A stretch of DNA of 33,220 bases from contig MEQK01000029.1 in the NCBI GenBank assembly GCA_001770175.1, positions 1 to 33,220 of the forward strand, given 5' to 3'. The notes below the pieces were generated by a model. It saw nothing but the letters and a program-made list of their open reading frames with translations, searched no databases and had not been told where the DNA came from. Positions 1 through 8,098 of the stretch are shown one piece after another. The position numbers and the translations under genes are program-made. The DNA is from Bdellovibrionales bacterium RIFOXYD1_FULL_55_31 (GTDB lineage: Bacteria > Bdellovibrionota > UBA1018). Each line of letters begins with the position of its first letter. Within the stretch, counting starts at the first letter, position 1.

Positions 1-236
1 AGACTTGGGACAAAGCTTTGAAAGTGTACCCCAAAGCAGCGGTAGCGCCGAACACCCTGTCTTTGCTGGATCCAACCGGTGAGGTCGCCAGAAAATATGG
101 GACCCGACAGTTTCCGGAAACGTACATATTAACCAGAGATCTAAGAATTGTTGAAAAATTGGCGGGATCTCAGGACTGGACGAATTCAAGAATCCGATTT
201 CTGTTGGCGCAGGCGCTGGCCCAAACCGTGAAATAA
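1..236 (+). CDS. Thioredoxin-like (TlpA/ResA type) protein, C-terminal fragment
   Basis: Only the last ~78 codons are present. The frame is open from position 3 to the TAA at 234-236, so the gene starts before the window. The visible part reads like the second half of a thioredoxin fold: a strand ending in LLDPTGEVARKYG, then the QFPETYIL segment with the cis-proline typical of TlpA/ResA-like thiol-disulfide proteins, then a beta strand (RIVEKLAGSQDW) and a C-terminal helix. The CxxC active site and any signal peptide would be upstream and cannot be checked. It ends 2 nt before the thiI stop on the other strand, so the two genes converge with no room for a terminator. Family assignment is fairly good; the substrate is unknown. 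Confidence 0.7.
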   Translation, partial: TWDKALKVYPKAAVAPNTLSLLDPTGEVARKYGTRQFPETYILTRDLRIVEKLAGSQDWTNSRIRFLLAQALAQTVK

Positions 237-238
237 TC

Positions 239-1465
239 TCAAGTTCGGTGGACCTGCACATTCGAGAGGGCTTCTGAAACCATTTCCGCCACATTGAACT
301 TTCGTTCGTGTTCTTCGACGATCGGAATTGTCGTCCGGAGCGCGGGGTGCCGATCCGCAAACAGCGTACAGCAGTCGATCCCTTTCCTGATTGAGGTCTC
401 GAAACTTCCAAAACGTCGGGCGGCGGCGATAATTTCGTCCTTATCGTAGGTGATGAGTGGACGAAGAATCGGGATCGTCGCGACGGAGTTAATCGTGCTC
501 AGGTTTTCCACGGTTTGGCTCGCGACTTGCCCCAGGCTCTCACCGGTGATCACCGCATGAAGACCCGACGTTTTGGCGAGCTCACAACCGATTCTGATCA
601 TCATTCGGCGGTAAAGGACGGTTCGCATCCGGGCACTGCTGGCGAGCGCTATTCTCTCCTGAATCTTGCCGAAAGGGACGACGTGCAAAGATTGCGGTTC
701 GGGTTGAAACCGGTTGGTAATGCGGACGAGATCCTTCACTTTCTCGAGGACATCGTCACCGATGAACGGTGCACCGTGAAAATGCAGAAACGAAACGGCC
801 GATCCGCGCCGCATTGTCTGAATCGCGGCAACCGGCGAGTCAAGACCGCCTGAAATCAGCGCCAGGACCGGAGCGTTGCTGCCAACGGGCAAACCGCCCG
901 GTCCCTGATATTTCTCTGTCCAGAGAAAGGATTTTTCGAACCGGATTTCCACGCCCACGGTCATCTCGGGATCTTCGAGATCGACGAGGAGGTCGGGGTA
1001 ACGTTCCTTGATCTCGCCTCCAATGAAATAGTCAATCTCACCGGATTTTTCAGGAAGGGCTTTGTCGCTCCTTCGGGTCAGCACCCGGAAGCTCTTCGGA
1101 AATCCATGGGCGCTGATGTAGCCTTGGAATTCTTCAAGCGCAGCCTTGATGAGCGCGTTTCTTTCTGTGGGGACCTTGCGAATGGGGCTGATGCTCGAAA
1201 TTCCAAACACACGTTCAAGAGCATCGCGTACGCGCTCGTTCCATGGAGTGTCAATGAGAATACGCCCATGTTGACGCTGCGTTTGTATCCTGATCTTTTC
1301 AAGGTCGGGACGCCCGAGCCTGAGTTGCCGTTCGATCATTCTTCGCGCATTCGCCGCAAGGCACTCTTCAAACCAGCCGCGGTTATCTCCCTTAAGTGCG
1401 ATTTCATGGTACCGGAGGACGATGGCGCGCTCAGGAGAACTTCCCGGAAGACTCTGTTCGGTCAT
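239..1465 (-). CDS. thiI: tRNA 4-thiouridine synthetase ThiI (no rhodanese domain)
   Basis: A 408-residue protein matching the short form of ThiI, which adenylates U8 of tRNA and transfers sulfur to make 4-thiouridine. The N-terminal ferredoxin-like and THUMP regions span about residues 1-180. The PP-loop ATP-pyrophosphatase motif SGGLDSP is at 205-211, followed by the conserved TGESLGQVASQT segment (307-318) and the DCCTLFADRHP motif (364-374). The C-terminal rhodanese domain of the E. coli protein is absent, so sulfur must come directly from a partner. That partner is probably the cysteine desulfurase immediately upstream, whose TGA overlaps this ATG by 4 nt (ATGA), which implies translational coupling. 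A ThiI without rhodanese paired with its own desulfurase is known from Bacillus (NifZ-ThiI). A role in thiamine synthesis is less likely without the rhodanese domain. Confidence 0.93.
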   Translation of the reverse strand: MTEQSLPGSSPERAIVLRYHEIALKGDNRGWFEECLAANARRMIERQLRLGRPDLEKIRIQTQRQHGRILIDTPWNERVRDALERVFGISSISPIRKVPTERNALIKAALEEFQGYISAHGFPKSFRVLTRRSDKALPEKSGEIDYFIGGEIKERYPDLLVDLEDPEMTVGVEIRFEKSFLWTEKYQGPGGLPVGSNAPVLALISGGLDSPVAAIQTMRRGSAVSFLHFHGAPFIGDDVLEKVKDLVRITNRFQPEPQSLHVVPFGKIQERIALASSARMRTVLYRRMMIRIGCELAKTSGLHAVITGESLGQVASQTVENLSTINSVATIPILRPLITYDKDEIIAAARRFGSFETSIRKGIDCCTLFADRHPALRTTIPIVEEHERKFNVAEMVSEALSNVQVHRT

Positions 1466-2703
1466 TTTCGAGATTCGCTCCCGTCGCGGCTTCGAAGCCG
1501 AAGTTTGCGCCCTTGTAGCCTCTCCATATGCGCAATCGAATCCTCGATCGTCCTGGCGAGAAGGTCAATATCGGCAACGCTGTGCATGTCCGAGAAGCTG
1601 ATTCGAATGGCCGCGCGCTGTATGTCAGCTGGCAGTCCGAGAGCGGCTAAAACAGGATCGGCGTCATCGCTGTGCGAACCACAGGCCGATCCTGTCGCGA
1701 CAATGCAACCTCGCTCTTCAAGGAGTCGCGAAAAGGGACCCGCGGAAAGGCCAGGAATACTTAGATTAACAATATAGGGGACCGAACCGGGCGGAGAGTT
1801 CCAGCGGATCAAACTCCTGGAGGGGGTTGGGGCAAGAAGACCGTACGTCGTCAACTGGCTTCGAAGCCGGCTTCGCAGTGATTCGGTGTGAGAAATAAAT
1901 TCCTTCATTTTGTTCAGCGAGCGGCGGGCCGCGACGTGAAAGCCCGCGATGAGGCCCGCGTTTTGTGTTCCGGATCGCAACCCGTTCTCCTGATCACCAC
2001 CCCAGATCAGTGGCCGCAACCCAAGCTGTCCTGATCGGGTCAGCTGCGAATTCAGCAGAATGAGCGCGCCCACACCCTTAGGACCCTCGATTTTGTGCGA
2101 GGAAATCGAAACGAGGTCGACTCCCGAGTTCCCGGTGGGGGCCGGGAGCTTTCCGAAAGCCTGCACGGCATCCGTATGAAAAAGAACGGCCGGGGCGCGG
2201 CTTTTGGCGGTTCTGGCGAGTTCAGTTACGGGATAAGCCGAGCCGACGACATTGTTCACCTGGTGAATGCTGATCAGCGATGTTTCACGTGTGATCAGAT
2301 TTAGAAATTCTTCCGGGATTATCTCGCCATTTTCGGTTACCGGCAGCGTTTGAGCATCGATTCCGAACGTCGAGAGAGCGGTCGCGCTCTTTTTGACCGC
2401 GGGATGCTCAAGGCTGGAGACGAGAACTCGTTGGGGCTTCCCGCCGAACGGGCCAAAGGCGACCCCTGAAATGGCCAGGTTATCGGCTTCGGTTCCGCTT
2501 CCGGTAAAAACGACTTGCTCGGGCGATACATCGAATACCTCCGCAAAGAATACCCGGGCTTCACGGATCGCTTTGGCCGATTGCTGTCCAAGCGCGTGGC
2601 TCGACGAGGGGTTGCCGAAATGCGTGCCGGAATAGGCCGCGACCAATTCCAGGGCCTCCGCGCAACAGCGGGTCGTTGAAGCTGTATCAAAAAAAATTGC
2701 CAC
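1462..2703 (-). CDS. Cysteine desulfurase (NifS/IscS family), probable sulfur donor to ThiI
   Basis: A 413-residue PLP enzyme that takes sulfur from L-cysteine as an enzyme persulfide. Visible family features are the GNPSSSHALG segment (30-39), GSGTEADNLA (69-78), the SLEHPAV histidine (H100), HTDAVQAFGK (176-185), the PLP lysine in SSHKIEGPKG (K204), the GLRSGTQN loop (241-248) and the active-site cysteine in GSACGSHSDDAD (C341). The start is GTG; no in-frame ATG suits the conserved FFDTASTT beginning, and no clear Shine-Dalgarno is visible. The GSACGSHS loop resembles NifS/NifZ-like paralogues rather than housekeeping IscS with its LHPS-type loop. The 4-nt overlap with thiI argues for a dedicated tRNA thiolation donor instead of a general Fe-S assembly role. 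Confidence 0.9.
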   Translation of the reverse strand: MAIFFDTASTTRCCAEALELVAAYSGTHFGNPSSSHALGQQSAKAIREARVFFAEVFDVSPEQVVFTGSGTEADNLAISGVAFGPFGGKPQRVLVSSLEHPAVKKSATALSTFGIDAQTLPVTENGEIIPEEFLNLITRETSLISIHQVNNVVGSAYPVTELARTAKSRAPAVLFHTDAVQAFGKLPAPTGNSGVDLVSISSHKIEGPKGVGALILLNSQLTRSGQLGLRPLIWGGDQENGLRSGTQNAGLIAGFHVAARRSLNKMKEFISHTESLRSRLRSQLTTYGLLAPTPSRSLIRWNSPPGSVPYIVNLSIPGLSAGPFSRLLEERGCIVATGSACGSHSDDADPVLAALGLPADIQRAAIRISFSDMHSVADIDLLARTIEDSIAHMERLQGRKLRLRSRDGSESRK

Positions 2704-2891
2704 GTCATGCTTGTAGCCGAGAATGGACCCGATGCCAAGAGAACGACGAATTCGGGAAGAAAAATTTTAACAATCGCCGGCTTAGCTAAGTTCTCGAAGT
2801 GGCTAGAAAAACGACAGTCTGTCAAAAAGATTGGAGCTTTTGTTTAATTTTTGGCCATGTCTTTCCGATATGCAGTGTGGAGACAAACACT

Positions 2892-4472
2892 ATGATCAAT
2901 TGGGAAGAGCTGAAACACATTCATGTCATTCGAAAACTCGAAGAGATCCTCGCGCAATGGTTTCACACGGATATATTTTTCGTGGATGAACGAGGACAGG
3001 TTCGGAACTACGACCCTCTCGATCGCCAGCGCGAGTTTAAGAACCCGCTTGCCGCGAATTTGTTGCCTAAGGATCGCGGCCGGCAGCTTGTGTTGAAAGC
3101 TATCGCTGAAGCGAATGAGAAGGCTTTCAAGGGTGAGGGCGCGCACATGACGCTTGTCGGTCCGACCGGCCTCGAGAGCGTCGTCATATCCCGGATCAGT
3201 GTGGATCAAGAATTCCTCGGAAGTGTTTGCGCATACTCTTTTCTAGAAAAGCCCGTCGATAGTGAACTGCGAGCGAAGGCCCGCGTGGCCGTCGAGGCTC
3301 TCGGCATGGATGGAGAATCCTTCGATAACGCCGTTTCCCGGTTGAGGGTTCTGAGTGACGCCGAGAAAAAGTATTTTTACGAGTTGGTTGATCTTGTCGC
3401 GCAGGAGATCGTGACGTTCCATACTGAGATTTCGAAGCGGGAAGAGCGGATCAATGCCCTTAACAATCAACTTGGGAATCGTTACAGCTATGATTCGATG
3501 ATCGGGAAATCCAAGCCGATGCAGGAACTCTATTCGTTGCTGGACAAGATTCGGAACTCCGAATCGACCGTTCTGATCCAGGGCGAGAACGGAACCGGGA
3601 AGGAGCTGATTGCTCGCGCCATTCATTTTAATTCGCCGCGAAAAGACGCCCAGTTCGTCACGGTCAATTGCTCGGCTTTCAATGAGAACCTGCTCGACAG
3701 TGAGCTTTTCGGCCATGTGAAAGGTTCGTTCACGGGGGCGATCAAGGATAAGAAGGGTTTGTTCGAAGTGGCCGATAAAGGCACGTTGTTCCTGGACGAA
3801 ATCGGAGACATGTCGCCGACAATGCAAGTGAAACTTCTGCGTGTTCTTCAGGAAGGTACCTTGACTCCGGTGGGGGGCACCGAACAGCGCAAGGTCGACG
3901 TCAGGGTCGTCGCCGCGACAAATAAGGATCTTAAGGAAATGATCGAGATCGGGACATTCCGCGAAGATCTCTATTATCGCATCAACGTTATTAATCTCAT
4001 CGTTCCGCCGCTCAGGGATCGCAAGGAGGATATTCCGATTCTCCTGGACCACTTTTTGACCCGCGGCTGCAAGGAAAAGCATCTTCCGCTGAAGGTCTTC
4101 GCCAAGCGGGCACTCGAGAAAATTTTCGATTACCCTTGGCCCGGCAATATTCGCGAGCTCGAGAACGAAGTCGAGAGATTAGTCGTTCTCTCGGGTGACG
4201 AGGAACGGATTGCCGTGGATTTGCTCTCTCAACGGATTCGAGAGCACGGTGAACAATCGAAAGTTCAAGGAGTGCGGGTCGCCGGAAAACTCAAGGATGC
4301 TCTTGAAGAGCTTGAACGAACGATGATCCGTGAAGGATTGCGTCGCACCAACTGGAACAAGAGCCGTCTGGCGAAAGAACTCGGAATTTCCAGAGCGGGC
4401 CTGATCATGAAGGTTGAAAAATATGGGCTCGACAAGCGCAAGCTGGCTCGAGTGGGCGAGGGCGCCGCGTAA
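2892..4472 (+). CDS. Sigma-54-dependent transcriptional activator with PocR/GAF-like N-terminal sensor domain
   Basis: A 526-residue bacterial enhancer-binding protein. The ATG at 2892 is preferred over upstream in-frame starts because a Shine-Dalgarno-like TGTGGAG lies 9 nt before it and the upstream 31 codons look non-coding. Residues ~1-125 form an N-terminal sensor fold resembling PocR/GAF-type domains without conserved cysteines. A helical linker follows (~150-195). The AAA+ domain shows Walker A GENGTGKE (231-238), the sigma-54 contact loop as GSFTGA (278-283; the usual form is GAFTGA), Walker B GTLFLDEIGD (297-306) and FREDLYYRINV near 356. A Fis-type helix-turn-helix closes the protein (~470-516, NKSRLAKELGISRAGL). 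It has no receiver domain and no adjacent kinase, so it probably senses a ligand or protein directly. Its targets are unknown. It converges on the gene ending at 4497. Confidence 0.92.
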   Translation: MINWEELKHIHVIRKLEEILAQWFHTDIFFVDERGQVRNYDPLDRQREFKNPLAANLLPKDRGRQLVLKAIAEANEKAFKGEGAHMTLVGPTGLESVVISRISVDQEFLGSVCAYSFLEKPVDSELRAKARVAVEALGMDGESFDNAVSRLRVLSDAEKKYFYELVDLVAQEIVTFHTEISKREERINALNNQLGNRYSYDSMIGKSKPMQELYSLLDKIRNSESTVLIQGENGTGKELIARAIHFNSPRKDAQFVTVNCSAFNENLLDSELFGHVKGSFTGAIKDKKGLFEVADKGTLFLDEIGDMSPTMQVKLLRVLQEGTLTPVGGTEQRKVDVRVVAATNKDLKEMIEIGTFREDLYYRINVINLIVPPLRDRKEDIPILLDHFLTRGCKEKHLPLKVFAKRALEKIFDYPWPGNIRELENEVERLVVLSGDEERIAVDLLSQRIREHGEQSKVQGVRVAGKLKDALEELERTMIREGLRRTNWNKSRLAKELGISRAGLIMKVEKYGLDKRKLARVGEGAA

Positions 4473-4496
4473 GGATCAGTCGTTGAGGGCGCAAGG

Positions 4497-5177
4497 CTAG
4501 CGGCCGCGGAGTTCATTGCCGAACGGGTAGCGCCAGCCCTTGAACTCATTCGATGAATTCGAGCGCGCTCCGGACCCTCCCCCGGAAAATCCGAAGTAGA
4601 AGCGCAATACTGCGGTGACCTCGGCGACCGGCTGCGGACTCATTTCCTCACCCGCTTTCACGAATTGGGCGGCTGCGGCGGTTCCCAGAGAGAACTGCGG
4701 TGTTACGGACCAGAGAAAGCCGGCTTCGCCGAGATAACTCCAGGCACTGCTTGGCATTGAGAAGTTTTCGATTCCCGCGGAGGGTTCTACTCTCCGCCAG
4801 ATCAGGGGAGTCGCTCCCACGGTCACAAAAATTTGACTCATTTGGATGCGCACCATCGGGTAAGAGGCCATCAGTGAATAGGAACTCTCAGTCCCGTTGC
4901 TGCCGGTGCTCAAACGGTGGTTGAGCCCGATCTGTACCTCCAACGGGATTTGTCCGCCTGACGTGCTATAGGCAAGACTCAGATTGAATGCCGCGCCCAT
5001 ATCGGCCGTGGCTGGAATGCCTGTTCCAAAAAAAGGAGCTGCGCCACGGATCTGGGTTACTCCGCCTTGAAGCTCGTAATAAAAGCTCGAGGCTGCCCAA
5101 ACTGGCCGCGCAGTCAGGAATATTCCCGAAATGACCGATAGTGCTATGCGTTGAAAGCGGCCTCTGAGCGAGGTCAT
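4497..5177 (-). CDS. Predicted outer-membrane beta-barrel protein, function unknown
   Basis: A 226-residue protein with an N-terminal signal peptide (basic start MTSLRGRFQR, hydrophobic stretch, cleavage likely after RPVWA near residue 28). The mature part has alternating hydrophobic and polar strands with Gly/Ser/Tyr-rich turns and an aromatic-rich segment near the end (VLRFYFGF), all typical of small outer-membrane barrels. It then continues into a 25-residue Ser/Asn-rich tail, which is atypical because barrels usually end on an aromatic residue. No specific family is recognised. A strong Shine-Dalgarno was not seen before the ATG. Confidence 0.7.
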   Translation of the reverse strand: MTSLRGRFQRIALSVISGIFLTARPVWAASSFYYELQGGVTQIRGAAPFFGTGIPATADMGAAFNLSLAYSTSGGQIPLEVQIGLNHRLSTGSNGTESSYSLMASYPMVRIQMSQIFVTVGATPLIWRRVEPSAGIENFSMPSSAWSYLGEAGFLWSVTPQFSLGTAAAAQFVKAGEEMSPQPVAEVTAVLRFYFGFSGGGSGARSNSSNEFKGWRYPFGNELRGR

Positions 5178-5222
5178 AGATCATTATGGTATCGCTTCGA
5201 CACGGGGGGTGCAAACGATGCT

Positions 5223-5441
5223 TTATCGGGTCGGCGCAGCCGCATGAGTTGCAGATTGAACACCCACATGAACGATCGAACGAGAGCTGGTTTTCTGCGC
5301 GGGCGGCCGAGTGGTCTGCACATGTCTCCTGGTCCCGAGGAGGATTGCCGAAGAGAACAGCGATATCAGGACCAATACGGAAATAAGCTGCGTGAGAAAG
5401 CTCATAAAGAGCGCTTGAAACAGCTTTTCTAGGAACCCCAT
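5223..5441 (-). CDS. Small membrane protein, function unknown
   Basis: A 72-residue ORF with one long hydrophobic segment (about residues 8-36: LFQALFMSFL, then VLVLISLFSSAILLG), followed by a basic, Pro/Ser/Thr-rich tail. It is preferred over the overlapping plus-strand ORFs because it has a membrane-segment composition and a GAGG motif 9 nt upstream of the ATG. It could be a small single-pass inner-membrane protein or a signal-anchored peptide. No homologue is recognised, and chance cannot be excluded at this length. Confidence 0.45.
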   Translation of the reverse strand: MGFLEKLFQALFMSFLTQLISVLVLISLFSSAILLGTRRHVQTTRPPAQKTSSRSIVHVGVQSATHAAAPTR

Positions 5442-5517
5442 ACCGCTTTGCCTCGTGAAATTACGGCCGCGAAAAGGCCGGACGAGTAAAGCGGATGCAT
5501 GAAAAGTTCCAGGGCGT

Positions 5518-6045
5518 TTATTCGATTTCTATCTTGTCCACTCCGAGAAAATATGTCGTAACGGACATCTCATGAAATGCTTGACGGCCCGCGTCTGGCG
5601 TTGTGTATGCGATCCAGCGCTTTCCAATTTTTTGAATGTCGGCGAAAAACTCCCCGTAACTCTGAGTTGCGGCATTCTTGAGATAGCGGATCTTCATTAT
5701 TCCGCCCTCGCGCGCTGAAATTTCAGGCGCGCTCAGGGAAATGATTGTCATTCCGAACTTCCGCATGAAGACGACGCCCTTGCTCATTTGGCCTAAAGAA
5801 AACAATGTGGGTTGATCGACTCCGAATTCCTTGGCCCCGTCGCCTGTGCAGGCATAGCCCATCCCGGTCAGATCGTCCTGCTGGTTCGTTAAGATTTTGA
5901 AATCACAAAAAATCTGCGGTTTCGGACCGCTCTTCATTCGAATCAGAGTCTTCGCGGAATCGGCTCTTCCTTCGGAAGAACCAGTTAGAAGGCAACTGAA
6001 AATCAGTACCGGAGTGATCATCGCGAACAGAGCAGCTTTCTTCAT
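5518..6045 (-). CDS. Secreted protein of unknown function
   Basis: A 175-residue protein with a clear N-terminal export signal (MKKAALFAMITPVLIFSCLL...). A cysteine at residue 18 in FSCLL could be a poor lipobox, but cleavage by signal peptidase I after GRADSA near residue 31 is equally possible. The mature region has two further cysteines (FCDFKI and YACTGDG) that could form a disulfide. It ends in a strand-rich segment (TTYFLGVDKIEIE). No family is recognised. It lies 153 nt downstream of nagZ on the same strand, so it may have its own promoter. Confidence 0.7.
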   Translation of the reverse strand: MKKAALFAMITPVLIFSCLLTGSSEGRADSAKTLIRMKSGPKPQIFCDFKILTNQQDDLTGMGYACTGDGAKEFGVDQPTLFSLGQMSKGVVFMRKFGMTIISLSAPEISAREGGIMKIRYLKNAATQSYGEFFADIQKIGKRWIAYTTPDAGRQAFHEMSVTTYFLGVDKIEIE

Positions 6046-6071
6046 AACCGAGTATGTCCTCTCAACTGTTT

Positions 6072-6096
6072 AGCCGGAACGAGTGAAAATCCGGCT
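6072..6096. repeat. Inverted repeat (7-bp stem) between nagZ and the downstream secreted-protein gene
   Basis: AGCCGGA at 6072-6078 pairs exactly with TCCGGCT at 6090-6096 around an 11-nt loop. A second short stem, GCAAGC/GCTTGC at 6150-6155 and 6162-6167, lies closer to the nagZ stop. Neither is followed by a T-run on either strand, so I do not call them intrinsic terminators. They may be processing or Rho-pausing structures, or have no role. Confidence 0.3.
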
Positions 6097-6198
6097 CCAA
6101 GCAGCCGAAGCCGGCCGCACCAGGTTCTTAACGCGTTGCATCATTTTATGCAAGCCTGATTGCTTGCTTGCAATTGGAAATGATTACGTGGGGTTGTC

Positions 6199-7281
6199 CT
6201 AATGTCTAATCTTCTGGATAATAGCGAGATGCTCGGCAGTGCCGATCTTCTGACCGACATCCGAGATGGTTACCGGCTGATAGGGTTGTGGAAAGGCCTC
6301 TTTCTTAAGTGCTCGGATCCTCGCCTCTGCATGGAGGATGACTTCAGGGCTCAAAGTTCCCGAGTCCAGGGCTCGCGAGAGGGTTTCGTAAGCTTTTCGC
6401 GCTGCCGCTTCTGTTCGATAAATGAGAATATCGCAGCCTGCTTGGAGCGCCAGGATCGGGGCTTCATCGGGCCCGAAGTGGTCTGTTATGGCCTTCATTT
6501 CCATATCGTCGCTGATGATCACCCGACTATAGCGCAGCTGTTTGCGAAGGAGTTCCTGGAGGACTTTGCTGGAGAGGGTTGCTGGGAATTTGGGATCCAG
6601 CTTCGCGTGAATAATATGGGCGGTCATAACCATGGCGCAATGCGATCTGAAGGCTTTCGAAAATGGCTTGAACTCCCGTTCCTGCAGCACTTCCAACGCG
6701 GTTTCAACTTTGGGTAGCGCCATGTGTGAATCGGTGGAGGTGTCGCCGTGTCCGGGGAAATGTTTTACGCAGGGCTGGACTCCATGAACGAGATGGCCGC
6801 GGACCATGGCACTCGATATTTTTGAAACGACCTCTTCCGTCGAGCCATACGCGCGATTCCCGATCACAGGATTTTTCGGATTGGACGCAATATCGACCAC
6901 CGGGCAAAAGTTGAGATTCACTCCGACGGCTTTGAGTTCCTTCGCGACAACTTCGGCCACTGCAAAGGCCAGTTTGGGGGAGTTTTCTGCTCCGATAGCC
7001 GCTGCATCGGGTATTTTCGTAAAACCTTTTTTGAATCGCTGAACTCGGCCTCCTTCATGATCCGTACTGATCCACAGTGGAAGGTCTGTCCGGCATTCCT
7101 GGATCTGATTCGTGAGTTCGGCGAGCTGGGCGGGGGAGTCATAATTCGATGCGAACAGAATAATGCCACCGATACCCGCTTGCGATAGGAACGCCGAGGT
7201 GTCGTCGGCTAATTCCAAACCGTTGAATCCGATGATGAAGAGCTGGCCGAGAGCTTTGCGGGCCTGGTCAATGTTTGTCAT
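6199..7281 (-). CDS. nagZ: Beta-N-acetylhexosaminidase NagZ (GH3)
   Basis: A 360-residue single-domain GH3 enzyme of the usual NagZ size without a signal peptide, so cytoplasmic. NagZ removes GlcNAc from anhydro-muropeptides during cell-wall recycling. The sequence shows the substrate-binding DHEGGRVQRF (74-83), NLNFCPVVDIASNPKNPVIGN (122-142), the diagnostic KHFPGHGDTSTDSH loop (173-186; the conserved Asp/His pair of NagZ acid-base catalysis) and the nucleophile Asp in VIISDDMEM (D258 predicted). The gene lies 24 nt downstream of the lipoprotein-like gene at 7306-8058 on the same strand, so the two are probably co-transcribed. Confidence 0.93.
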   Translation of the reverse strand: MTNIDQARKALGQLFIIGFNGLELADDTSAFLSQAGIGGIILFASNYDSPAQLAELTNQIQECRTDLPLWISTDHEGGRVQRFKKGFTKIPDAAAIGAENSPKLAFAVAEVVAKELKAVGVNLNFCPVVDIASNPKNPVIGNRAYGSTEEVVSKISSAMVRGHLVHGVQPCVKHFPGHGDTSTDSHMALPKVETALEVLQEREFKPFSKAFRSHCAMVMTAHIIHAKLDPKFPATLSSKVLQELLRKQLRYSRVIISDDMEMKAITDHFGPDEAPILALQAGCDILIYRTEAAARKAYETLSRALDSGTLSPEVILHAEARIRALKKEAFPQPYQPVTISDVGQKIGTAEHLAIIQKIRH

Positions 7282-7305
7282 TCAGGTAATCATATCCCGT
7301 TTAGG

Positions 7306-8058
7306 TTAGTTCGAAAGGAATTTTTGAGCCACTTCTTTGGAGACTTTTTCGACCACCGTCCTCGTTTCCGGCATCTCGATTCTGACAGCGGTCCCGGTTT
7401 CGTCAACATACCATGTGCTTTTTACGTCCCTGTATTCGAGCGACACTTTTCGCGTTCCCGTTTTTGTGGAGAACTCATCAGGCTTTTCCAGCCGTACTCT
7501 TCCCGGAACCGTGGCGAAATTTAAATCGAGATTGTCTTCTAGAATCGAGAGGAATGAAATGCTTTGGCCATGTTTGAGCTTCGGAAGCTGAAACCCGAGC
7601 CAGACAGGAAAGAATTGCGAAAAAAAGGTCTTGGGCGCGAGAACTTTTCGTACAATCGGAAGTTCTGTTTGGCCTTTGCGCACTTTGACGTGGAGTACCT
7701 TTCCATCTTTCACGTTGCCGTCGATGGTTAATTCGCTGGAACGGTAGGTCGAATGAAAATTGTAGAAGAGCGGAGCCAGGTCGGGCGTGTTTTCGGAAAA
7801 AGCTCCGAGTTGTTCCTCGTTGATGTAGTCTTCCTCTTTCTTCCAGACATGACTTCGAAAGAAGAGCCGGTCGCGCTTGAGCTCCACTCGTTCGTTGTAA
7901 TAGCCGTATCGAATTGTTTTATCCACGGTCATCACGTACCAGGAATCCCTGATCGGCTTTGGAGTTGCCGCGAAACTGACGCACCCAGTCACCGCTGAGA
8001 TGAGCAGAAGAACAGTGCTTAAGATATGATAAAAAGTAAAAAATCGTCTTTTTCTCAT
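7306..8058 (-). CDS. Predicted envelope lipoprotein, function unknown
   Basis: A 250-residue protein with a basic N-terminus (MRKRRFF), a hydrophobic stretch and the sequence AVTGC near residue 26, which fits a lipobox (V-T-G-C). The mature part is beta-rich and charged, with a repeated style of short strands (WYVMTVDKTIRYGYY near the start, STWYVDETGTAVRIEMPE near the end). It recalls periplasmic DUF3108-like folds, but I cannot assign it firmly. It is the first gene of a likely two-gene unit with nagZ. It starts 40 nt from the divergent PilZ-protein start, so a divergent promoter must lie in or near that gap. Confidence 0.68.
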   Translation of the reverse strand: MRKRRFFTFYHILSTVLLLISAVTGCVSFAATPKPIRDSWYVMTVDKTIRYGYYNERVELKRDRLFFRSHVWKKEEDYINEEQLGAFSENTPDLAPLFYNFHSTYRSSELTIDGNVKDGKVLHVKVRKGQTELPIVRKVLAPKTFFSQFFPVWLGFQLPKLKHGQSISFLSILEDNLDLNFATVPGRVRLEKPDEFSTKTGTRKVSLEYRDVKSTWYVDETGTAVRIEMPETRTVVEKVSKEVAQKFLSN

Positions 8059-8098
8059 GATTTAAGACCTTATTAGAACAGGACTTTTTCTTCAAGTC

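Noticed and set aside
1106-1777. 223-residue plus-strand ORF across thiI and the desulfurase
   Set aside because: Antisense shadow of two well-supported genes with all expected motifs; Arg/Ser-rich composition.
5303-5320. tRNA D-arm-like string GGCCGAGTGGTCTGCA
   Set aside because: No acceptor stem, anticodon arm or T-loop follows; it is the antisense of the small membrane-protein ORF.
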